NCBI RefSeq assembly: GCF_013394385.1
Contig: NZ_AP022834.1
Coordinates: 2,666,001 to 2,730,000 of the forward strand
DNA from: Kocuria sp. TGY1127_2
Lineage (GTDB): Bacteria > Actinomycetota > Actinomycetes > Actinomycetales > Micrococcaceae
DNA length: 64,000 bases
Direction of reading: 5' to 3'
In this document: piece after piece, positions 57,819 through 64,000 of the stretch
Numbering within the stretch: the stretch's first letter is position 1
How the letters are laid out: each line of letters opens with the position of its first letter
Program-made: the position numbers and the translations under genes
Notes under the pieces: model-generated
Database searches by the model: none
The model's input: the letters and a program-made list of their open reading frames with translations, nothing else
Told to the model about the DNA's origin: nothing

Positions 57819-58748
57819 TCAGAGGCCCTTATCCGAAACCCAATCCTTGGCAGCCTGAACGGTTGAGGCCTTTTCGTCCCCACTGACCCGGTCGTTGAGG
57901 TGGATCAGGTCCTCAGTGGTCAATGTCTTGGAGACCTTGTTGAGCACTGCCTGGGCCGCTTCCGGAACCTGATCTTTTCGGATCAGCGGGATGGCCTGCT
58001 GCGCCAGAAAATTGTTCTTGGGATCCTGAAGCACCACGAAGTTGTTCTTCTCAATCGCGGGCGTCGTCGTGAAGATGTCCGCAACCTGCACCTGGTCATC
58101 GGTCAGGGCTTTGACCGTCAAGGGACCGCCGGAGTCGTTGATAGGAGAGAACTTGGCCGGCACGCACCCGTATTTGGCCTTGAGCCCCGGCAGCCCGTAC
58201 GCCCGCTCTTGAAACTCGGGCGGCCCCGCCAACTTGAGGCTTGAACAAACTCTGCCCAAGTCTTCCAGGGATTTCAGGTTGTACTTCTGCGCAACTTCTT
58301 GGGTCACCACGAGGGCGTCCTTGTCTTCTGCCGGAGACGGGTCCAAAACCTGCAGGCCTTCCGGAACCGCGGCCCGTAGGGCCTGCATGATGTCCTCGGC
58401 CGTACTCGCGGTCGCCTTTTCGTCGAAATACTGCAAAAGGTTTCCCGAGTAATCAGGAACCACGCTCACGCTCCCTTGCTGCACGGCGCCGATATATGCT
58501 TCACGGGCCCCGATCGCAGGCTGACTTTCCGCTTTGTGCCCGGCGTTATTGAGCGCGGCAGTATAAATTTCCGCGATGATCTGAGATTCCACGAAATCCG
58601 CGGAACCGACGACCACGGTGCCTTTGCCCTTGGACGGGCCGAGCGCGTTCTTCCCTGACAGCCCGCACCCGGTCAGGCCCAGAACTGACGCGGCCGCGAC
58701 CAGGCCGAGCACCTGGCGCCGCGAGGTGTTCACCGATTCGCGATTCAC
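57819..58748 (-). CDS. Glycine betaine/choline-type ABC transporter substrate-binding lipoprotein
   Basis: 309-residue OpuCC/ProX-like protein. The N-terminus has twin-arginine-like SRRQ before a hydrophobic stretch ending in LTGC, a lipobox, so it is exported as a lipoprotein. The mature region starts with TVVVGSADFVESQIIAEIYTAALNNAG and contains VVPDYSGNLLQYFD and SINDSGGPLTV-like elements for the trimethylammonium cage. Its ATG (58748) overlaps the permease stop. Last of four genes that form a complete quaternary-amine importer. Confidence 0.9.
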   Translation of the reverse strand: MNRESVNTSRRQVLGLVAAASVLGLTGCGLSGKNALGPSKGKGTVVVGSADFVESQIIAEIYTAALNNAGHKAESQPAIGAREAYIGAVQQGSVSVVPDYSGNLLQYFDEKATASTAEDIMQALRAAVPEGLQVLDPSPAEDKDALVVTQEVAQKYNLKSLEDLGRVCSSLKLAGPPEFQERAYGLPGLKAKYGCVPAKFSPINDSGGPLTVKALTDDQVQVADIFTTTPAIEKNNFVVLQDPKNNFLAQQAIPLIRKDQVPEAAQAVLNKVSKTLTTEDLIHLNDRVSGDEKASTVQAAKDWVSDKGL

Positions 58749-59416
58749 GATTCCTCCTTGACCAGTCCGGGTGAAGTGAGCGCACGCTGCACCAGGGCCA
58801 AAATCCCGTCCAGCACGAGGGCCAGAACAGCGGCGAGCAGCATCGACGCAACCATGCGGGAATAATCTCGGACGGCCAGTCCGTCGATCAGAAAACGGCC
58901 CAAGCCACCCAAATCGATATAGGCCATGACAGTGACGGTGGCGACGATCTGAAGGGTCGCATTACGGATTCCGCCGAAGAGGATCGGCACGGCGTTGGGA
59001 ATCTCCACTTTGGTCAGAATCTGCCATTCCTTCATTCCTTGAGCCCGAGCGGCATCGACAACGGCCGGGTCAACCGCCGCGATCCCGGCGTATGCGTTGG
59101 CCAGCAACGGGGCAACGGCCAGAATCACCAGGGCGAGAACCGGCGCGGTCAGACCAATGCCAATCCACAGGGCAAACAAGGTCAGCAGGCCCAGCGTCGG
59201 CAGGGAGCGCAACGCACCGGTCAAACCGATCACCACGTTTCCACCCCGCCGCGTATGACCTAGCCAAAGCCCCACGGGGATCGCGACGATCACTGCTATT
59301 CCGAGCACGAGTCCCGTGTACTCGAGGTGCTCGCCGAGCCGCACCCAAATGCCACTGGAACCGCCCCATGACTGCGGATCCGTGAACCAATTCCACGTCT
59401 GTTGGACAACGTTCAT
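58745..59416 (-). CDS. ABC transporter permease (OpuCB/OpuCD type)
   Basis: 223-residue inner-membrane permease with six helices and the binding-protein-dependent transport motif around DAARAQGMKEWQILTKVEIPNAVPILFGG (EAA loop). VVIGLTGALRSLPTLGLLTLFALWIGIG marks the family. Starts at ATG 59416, which overlaps the other permease's stop as ATGA; a start at 59431 is also possible. It pairs with the other permease to form the transmembrane channel of the betaine/choline importer. Confidence 0.88.
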   Translation of the reverse strand: MNVVQQTWNWFTDPQSWGGSSGIWVRLGEHLEYTGLVLGIAVIVAIPVGLWLGHTRRGGNVVIGLTGALRSLPTLGLLTLFALWIGIGLTAPVLALVILAVAPLLANAYAGIAAVDPAVVDAARAQGMKEWQILTKVEIPNAVPILFGGIRNATLQIVATVTVMAYIDLGGLGRFLIDGLAVRDYSRMVASMLLAAVLALVLDGILALVQRALTSPGLVKEES

Positions 59417-60099
59417 GACCTCACCTGCCAACGAGTAGCGGCCGACGCGGCCAAGGCGACCAAACGGTCGAGCACGATGGCGATGATCGCGATCAACACA
59501 ATGCCCACCACGATTTCCGTGGTGAAGTCACGCCGGAGGCCATCCGTGAAGAGCGTACCGAGCGACTGGATCCCGATCACGGCGCCCACCGAAACCATCG
59601 AAATATTGGATACCAGGGCCACGCGGAGCCCTGCGGCCATCACCGGAATCGATAGCGGAAGCTCAACCGTCCAGAAGCGACGTGCGGATCGATAGCCCAC
59701 CGCCGTGGCCGCGTCGAGCACGGCGCCGTCAACGGACTCGAATGCGTCCACACATGAACGGACCATCATGGCGATGACGTACAGGCTCAGCGCGATGATC
59801 ACGTTGGTCAGGGAGGTGATCGCGGTGCCGAGGATCAGGGGCAACAGCACGAAGAGAGCCAACGAAGGAATCGTGTACAGCAATGCCGCCGCATTCACCA
59901 CGACGCCGCGTCGCGCTTTGCCCGCGCGGGCTCTGGCGGCCCGCCCGGAACCTTCCGCACCCCGAGCACGACGGACAGCGGCAAAACGTGCGATCGGGAT
60001 CGAGATGATGGTCCCGATGATGACCGGCAGAACCGACTGGAGCAGATGCAACCCGGTCAGCTCGCCCACGTAGGAGAGATTGTGGAAGAGCCAGCTCAT
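59413..60099 (-). CDS. ABC transporter permease (OpuCB/OpuCD type)
   Basis: 228-residue permease. An unusual Arg/Ala-rich cytoplasmic segment (about 45-65; RGAEGSGRAARARAGKARR) precedes helices and the EAA-like loop DAATAVGYRSARRFWTVELPLSIPVMAAGL. AALLYTIPSLALFVLLPLILG is characteristic of the second permease. It overlaps the ATP-binding gene (ATGA, 60096-60099) and the next permease. Together with the partner permease it makes the membrane channel; the role as an osmoprotectant importer is inferred from family membership. Confidence 0.88.
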   Translation of the reverse strand: MSWLFHNLSYVGELTGLHLLQSVLPVIIGTIISIPIARFAAVRRARGAEGSGRAARARAGKARRGVVVNAAALLYTIPSLALFVLLPLILGTAITSLTNVIIALSLYVIAMMVRSCVDAFESVDGAVLDAATAVGYRSARRFWTVELPLSIPVMAAGLRVALVSNISMVSVGAVIGIQSLGTLFTDGLRRDFTTEIVVGIVLIAIIAIVLDRLVALAASAATRWQVRS

Positions 60100-61166
60100 A
60101 GGCCTACCCCGTAACGACTGCGCCGCTCTCTCGCGGCCGCGTCCATGACGTCGTCGGAGGCCAGCAGGCCGAGGGCCTTTCCGTCTTCATCCACAGCGAC
60201 TCCCCACCCGGAGGGGGAAGACAGCACCGAGTCCAACGCATCGCGCAGATTTCCTCCCCGGGGGAAGAGGCTGCCACCGATGATATTGCGTCCGTCGATG
60301 AGCCAGCCCGCGGGACGGCCGGCGTCGTCGAGAGCAAGGTCCCAATCGCCCCAGGGCCGATTTTCTGTGTCCAACGGGTGGATGGGAACTTCCCCTCCGG
60401 AAGCGAATGTGAGCCGGCGCGTGCCACGGTCGTGCCCGACGAAAGAGGCTACGAAATCGTCCGCCGGTTCGCGGAGGATCTCTTCAGGGCTGCCGAACTG
60501 GGCGACTCGGCCGCCTTCTCCGAAGACGGCGACCCGCTGCCCCAGCGTCACGGCTTCGTCGATGTCGTGAGTTACGAAGACGATGGTTCGCTCGAGCGTC
60601 TCGTGGAGTCGGATGAGCTCACGCTGAAGGTCGGCGCGGACCACAGGATCCACGGCCGAAAACGGCTCATCCATCAGGAGGATTGGGGAGTCCGCAGCCA
60701 GTGCGCGGGCAACCCCGACTCGTTGAGCCTGGCCGCCGGACAGTTGTGCGGGGTATCGCTTGGCCAGCCCTCGATCCAGGCCTACGGTGTCCATCAGGTC
60801 GAGGGCCCGGGCGCGGCACTCGCTCTTCGAGGCGCCGTTCAACCGGGGAACGGTCGAGATATTGTCCGCCACGGTGCGGTGCGGCATCAGACCGGACTGC
60901 TGCATCACATACCCCATGGAACGGCGCAGCTCGTAGGCCGACTGTTCCCGGTTGTCTTTCCCCTGGATCAGTATTTGTCCGTGGGTCGGCTCGACCATTC
61001 GGTTGATCATGCGCAACGACGTCGTCTTTCCGCATCCGGAGGGACCGACGAAAACCGTGATGAGTCCGTCCGGAATCGCGAGGTTCAGTTCGTCCACAGC
61101 GGTGGTGGAGCCATACTCCTTGGAGACTCCGATGAACTCAATTGCGTCCGTTTTTCCTAGTGGCAT
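60096..61166 (-). CDS. ABC transporter ATP-binding protein, quaternary-amine family, with partial CBS region
   Basis: 356-residue ATPase of the OpuCA/ProV type. Walker A GPSGCGKTTS (41-50), the Q-loop QQSG, signature LSGGQAQRVGVARAL, Walker B LLMDEPFSAVD and switch His in FVTHDIDEAV are all present. After about residue 235 it continues through a roughly 110-residue region (SGWGVAVDEDGKALGLLASDDVMDA) that resembles one CBS motif of OpuCA, which senses ionic strength. It is first of four overlapping genes; the promoter region is shared with the HutC-type regulator. Confidence 0.92.
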   Translation of the reverse strand: MPLGKTDAIEFIGVSKEYGSTTAVDELNLAIPDGLITVFVGPSGCGKTTSLRMINRMVEPTHGQILIQGKDNREQSAYELRRSMGYVMQQSGLMPHRTVADNISTVPRLNGASKSECRARALDLMDTVGLDRGLAKRYPAQLSGGQAQRVGVARALAADSPILLMDEPFSAVDPVVRADLQRELIRLHETLERTIVFVTHDIDEAVTLGQRVAVFGEGGRVAQFGSPEEILREPADDFVASFVGHDRGTRRLTFASGGEVPIHPLDTENRPWGDWDLALDDAGRPAGWLIDGRNIIGGSLFPRGGNLRDALDSVLSSPSGWGVAVDEDGKALGLLASDDVMDAAARERRSRYGVGL

Positions 61167-61191
61167 GGAGGTTCCTTTGGGTAAGACTGCT

Positions 61192-61204
61192 GTACCGATG
61201 GTAC
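61192..61204. promoter_or_regulatory. Operator candidate between the betaine importer and the HutC-type regulator
   Basis: GTACCGATGGTAC is a palindrome of two GTACC/GGTAC half-sites with a three-base spacer. It lies 26 bases before the ATPase start and about 120 bases before the regulator. HutC-type GntR proteins commonly bind such short palindromes. Confidence 0.4.
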
Positions 61205-61326
61205 GTCAGACCCATCACGGATCGAGGTCCACCATGCGAAGAAGTTGCGTCATACTTTAGGTTCAGGACTCGAAAAAGATACTTTACGAGTCATCAGGAA
61301 CCACCCGGAGCTCTACAGGAGGTCGC

Positions 61327-62085
61327 GTGTCCACCGCTTCATTGCCGAAGTACCGCGCAGTAGAACGGCAATTGCGCGCCCGAATCGCCGGCCTCGACGA
61401 CGGCACTCTTCTGCCTACCGAGACCGAGATGTGCGAAGAGTACTGCGTCTCGCGAATTACGATGCGGCGAGCAATCGAGGAAATCGCTCGCGACGGCCTG
61501 GTGACCCGGCACCGCGGGCACGGCACCAAGGTCAACCGCCCTGAGCCGACGACCTCGGAAAACCATGTCGACCAAGGCGAACATTTCGACAGCCGCTTCA
61601 CCGGATTTTTCGGTCAACTGACCGGGTTCGGACATCGGGTTCATTCCGACGTCCTGGAATTCGGCCCGGTCCAAGCCAATATGGCGGTTTCGAAGGCCCT
61701 TCGGGTCGATCCGCATTCCGAGGTCTTCCACATGTCACGACGCCGCTACGTTGACGGGAATGTCCATCAGTTGTCACGCACGTGGTTCGTTCCGGGACAG
61801 TTCCCGGGGATCGAAGACGAAGATTTCCGGGAGCAGTCGCTCTACGGCTATCTGGAACGGGAACACGGGGTGAGCATCGCCCAGCAGGACTTGAGCGTTT
61901 CCCTTCTGGTTCCCTCGCGGGACGAAGCCCGCACATTGAGCATTTCGGATCGTCAACCGCGCCTGTCGTTGCAGATCACGGCGTATTCGGCGGACGGGCG
62001 CCCTTTTTTGTACGGAGAGTCGATCTTCGTTTCCTCCGATGCTCACATCTTCTTCACCACCACCGGAGCATCGCCGCAACGGTGA
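61327..62085 (+). CDS. GntR-family regulator, HutC subfamily
   Basis: 252-residue regulator. Winged helix (about 1-70; YRAVERQLRARIAGLDDGTLLPTETEMCEEYCVSRITMRRAIEEI, with recognition helix), then a UTRA ligand domain (about 90-245) containing FHMSRRRYVDGNVHQLSRTWF and YGESIFVSSDAHIFF. The GTG at 61327 is supported by AGGAGG 5-10 bases upstream. It is divergent from the quaternary-amine importer operon and probably represses or activates it in response to the transported solute or osmotic state. The effector is not known. Confidence 0.88.
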   Translation: MSTASLPKYRAVERQLRARIAGLDDGTLLPTETEMCEEYCVSRITMRRAIEEIARDGLVTRHRGHGTKVNRPEPTTSENHVDQGEHFDSRFTGFFGQLTGFGHRVHSDVLEFGPVQANMAVSKALRVDPHSEVFHMSRRRYVDGNVHQLSRTWFVPGQFPGIEDEDFREQSLYGYLEREHGVSIAQQDLSVSLLVPSRDEARTLSISDRQPRLSLQITAYSADGRPFLYGESIFVSSDAHIFFTTTGASPQR

Positions 62086-62091
62086 TCCGAG

Positions 62092-62131
62092 ACCGCGGAA
62101 GCGCGATCGGCTCGCCGACGGGATCCGCGGT
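62092..62131. terminator. Inverted repeat between convergent regulators
   Basis: ACCGCGG (62092-62098) and CCGCGGT (62125-62131) are perfect complements. The loop is long (26 bases) and there is no T-run, so termination is only possible. Confidence 0.3.
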
Positions 62132-62140
62132 TGCCGACGT

Positions 62141-62662
62141 TCACCCGCGGGGACGGGCTCCTTGCGCCAGCTGAGCCGCGACGATCGACGACGGTTTTCC
62201 GCCCAACAATGCCTCACCGATTCCGGCGAGCTGAGTGACCTGGCGTTTGGTCAGGCGGTTGAACACGGCGGCACGCACTTGCGCCACGTGACCCGGGGCC
62301 GCCTCGATGACGGCTTCGTGCCCGGCCGGGCGAAGATGGCAGATGCTGACGCGCCGGTCGACCTCCGAGGTTGTCCTCGCAACGTAAGCATCCTCCTCCA
62401 GCCGTTTCACAACCCGTGAAAGTCGGGCGAGGCGAGTATTTGTTTGGGAGGACAGCTCCGTCATCGTCAGATGCTGGTCAGGGGCCTCGGAGAGCATGGC
62501 CAAGACCATGTATTCGACGAATCCAAGGTTGGAATCTCGCTGCAGCTGGTTTTCCAGCTGTCCGGGCAGCTGAAACATGATCGCCGAGAGGCACAACCAG
62601 GCTTCACGCTCTTCTTGCGTCAGCCACTGCGGCTCGCGCTGGGCTTGGGGCGCGTGGGACAC
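62141..62662 (-). CDS. MarR-family transcriptional regulator
   Basis: 173-residue winged-helix regulator. The DNA-binding region is LTMTELSSQTNTRLARLSRVVKRLEEDAYVARTTSEVDRRVSICHLRPAGHEAV, with the wing DRR signature. An N-terminal helix (AWLCLSAIMFQLPGQLENQL) forms the dimer interface. The GTG at 62662 has GGAAGG 6-7 bases upstream and is preferred to the GTG at 62677. Targets unknown; MarR proteins often control multidrug or stress genes. It is divergent from nhaA, 290 bases away. Confidence 0.85.
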   Translation of the reverse strand: MSHAPQAQREPQWLTQEEREAWLCLSAIMFQLPGQLENQLQRDSNLGFVEYMVLAMLSEAPDQHLTMTELSSQTNTRLARLSRVVKRLEEDAYVARTTSEVDRRVSICHLRPAGHEAVIEAAPGHVAQVRAAVFNRLTKRQVTQLAGIGEALLGGKPSSIVAAQLAQGARPRG

Positions 62663-62949
62663 CGGACAACCTTCCACTTGACGTATCTCTGCTCCTGCAC
62701 CATCAGCAGGTCATGCCATTATGCCCCAATCGATCGCCGATTCTCGGTCTTCGAAATACACAGGATCACCTTCTGACATGGGCGGACTTGTGCACGCCCC
62801 GTGACGCGGAACGCAGAACCCGCCGGCGACCTCGCCTATACTGGGGATTTCAGGTGTGCCGGGAAGTCTGGTCGGCAAGTCAGCGTGGAACGCGGCTTCA
62901 AAATTCGAAACAAAGATTTTCCGATCCTTCCCATCGCAGGAGACCTCTC

Positions 62950-64000
62950 ATGTCACACCGTGCCCCTCAGCGCTTCGCCGCGACTCTGCGTCAGGAGTCC
63001 ACAGGCGGGGTGCTTCTCCTCGTGGCGACCCTCCTGGCCATAGTTCTGGCCAATAGCGGTGCCTCTTCTTGGTATTTTTCGGTTCGCGACGACCACCTCG
63101 GTTTCCGCATCGGTTCTCTCAATCTCGATATGTCGGTCGGCCACTGGGCCGCCGACGGATTGCTGGCCGTGTTCTTCTTCATCGTCGGTTTGGAACTCAA
63201 GAAGGAATTCGCGGTGGGTGAGCTGCGCGATCCCGGCAAATCCATTGTTCCCATGACCGCTGCGGTGGGCGGAGTCGCGCTTCCAGCCCTGATCTTTGCA
63301 GCCGTCGCCATCGGCTCCGGCGGCGAAGCGTTGAGCGGTTGGGCTGTCCCCACGGCTACGGACATCGCCTTCGCGGTCGCGGTGCTCGCCGTCGTGGGTC
63401 GGAACCTCCCAGGGGCTCTGCGAACTTTTCTCCTGACCTTGGCCGTGGTCGACGATCTCATCGCAATCACGATCATCGCGGTTTTTTACACCTCGGACCT
63501 CAACTTCCTGTACCTCGCACTTGCCCTGATTCCCCTGGCCGCATATGCATTCATCGCTTACCGGGGCGAGAGGCTGCTCCATCTCAAGCCAGGTTCCGCG
63601 TGGCTCCTGCTCTTGCCGTTGGGCGCTCTGACATGGGCGTTTTTCGTTGGTTCGGGTATCCACGCAACCATCGCGGGCGTTCTCCTGGGCTTCTGCGTCC
63701 CCGTCAAACGCAGTTCCAGAACTCCCGACTCCGCCCATGGGGGCCTCACGGAGGTCCTGGAGCACCGCGTCAGACCATTGTCTGCTGGCCTGTGCGTACC
63801 GGTATTCGCGTTCTTCTCGGCCGGCGTGGCCATCGGAGGTTTCCGCGGATTCGTCGAATCCATCAGCAGCCCGGCGGCCATAGGGATCGTCGTCGGTCTC
63901 CTGGCCGGCAAGTGCCTCGGAATCACGGGAGCGACGTGGCTGATCACCCGTTTTCGTGGAGTCAATGTGGACCCCAGCATCCGCTGGCCAGATGTATTCG
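62950..64000 (+). CDS. nhaA: Na+/H+ antiporter NhaA (partial, runs off the window)
   Basis: At least 350 residues of a membrane antiporter that expels Na+ in exchange for H+. RFAATLRQESTGGVLLLVATLLAIVLANS is the standard first helix, WAADGLLAVFFFIVGLELKKEFAVGELRDPGKS follows, then ALTWAF-type helices, and the pair Asp-Asp in LAVVDDLIAITIIAVFYTSD corresponds to the essential Asp163/164 of E. coli. The ATG at 62950 has AGGAG 7 bases upstream. The plus-strand frame continues to the last base, so the C-terminus is missing from the window. A TATACT hexamer near 62837-62842 is a possible -10. Confidence 0.93.
   Translation, partial: MSHRAPQRFAATLRQESTGGVLLLVATLLAIVLANSGASSWYFSVRDDHLGFRIGSLNLDMSVGHWAADGLLAVFFFIVGLELKKEFAVGELRDPGKSIVPMTAAVGGVALPALIFAAVAIGSGGEALSGWAVPTATDIAFAVAVLAVVGRNLPGALRTFLLTLAVVDDLIAITIIAVFYTSDLNFLYLALALIPLAAYAFIAYRGERLLHLKPGSAWLLLLPLGALTWAFFVGSGIHATIAGVLLGFCVPVKRSSRTPDSAHGGLTEVLEHRVRPLSAGLCVPVFAFFSAGVAIGGFRGFVESISSPAAIGIVVGLLAGKCLGITGATWLITRFRGVNVDPSIRWPDVF

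Noticed and set aside
1-64000. CRISPR arrays, insertion sequences and prophage genes
   Set aside because: No repeat-spacer series, transposase, integrase or phage structural motifs were seen on either strand.

Overview
The window is GC-rich, densely packed bacterial DNA from an actinobacterium, most likely a Micrococcales (Micrococcaceae-like) chromosome. This is inferred from the protein families (fused XRE-cupin regulators, GabD2-type dehydrogenase, amino acid deaminase/aldolase next to an arabinonolactone oxidase, DUF4862), from frequent GTG/TTG starts, from many 4-base stop/start overlaps, and from -10 hexamers placed 6-8 bases before start codons (leaderless genes). No tRNA, rRNA, CRISPR array, insertion sequence or prophage was seen. 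The window starts in the tail of an unknown gene and ends inside nhaA.

1-14.5 kb is mostly metabolic. A ribokinase-like kinase is coupled to pxpA (5-oxoproline use). A GT87 glycosyltransferase and small membrane proteins follow, then a D-amino-acid deaminase/aldolase coupled to an arabinonolactone oxidase, gabD2, a lytic transglycosylase, a sulfurtransferase, an aminotransferase, an agmatinase-family ureohydrolase, a fructosamine kinase and a glycerophosphodiesterase. At 14.5-15.6 kb an AT-rich patch carries a secreted trypsin-like protease.

15.6-21.3 kb holds an XRE-cupin regulator, a sodium:solute symporter, a ThDP-dependent decarboxylase, a PAP2-like protein and an AEC carrier. The aminotransferase, decarboxylase, aldehyde dehydrogenases and ureohydrolase between 7 and 31 kb could together make an arginine transaminase route to 4-guanidinobutyrate, GABA and succinate (inference). 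21.3-36.4 kb has paired CrcB channels, a GntR/MFS pair, a hydroxyacid dehydrogenase, an SDR, an aldehyde dehydrogenase, sodA, and an alcohol dehydrogenase/GMC oxidoreductase operon ending near an IclR regulator.

37-43 kb has a CitA/CitB-type two-component system and a three-gene operon (alpha/beta hydrolase, condensation-fold acyltransferase, DUF6320 zinc-ribbon membrane protein). The hydrolase start overlaps the stop of a 12-codon leader ORF, and the symporter at 16.3 kb has the same arrangement. 43.4-49.4 kb is a sialic acid island (NanT-like transporter, sialidase, DUF4862, GntR regulator) with three related operator-like sites at its two promoter regions. 49.6-54.9 kb has a citrate transporter, a universal stress protein, and a TPP-riboswitch-controlled thiM-thiE-thiD-tenA operon.

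54.9-55.8 kb is a non-coding stretch with five perfect and several near-perfect DnaA boxes. It looks like a replication origin or DnaA-binding cluster but has no dnaA or dnaN beside it. After it come a PNPOx-family protein, a LysR regulator, DoxX, a four-gene glycine betaine/choline-type ABC importer divergent from a HutC-type regulator, a MarR regulator, and the start of nhaA.
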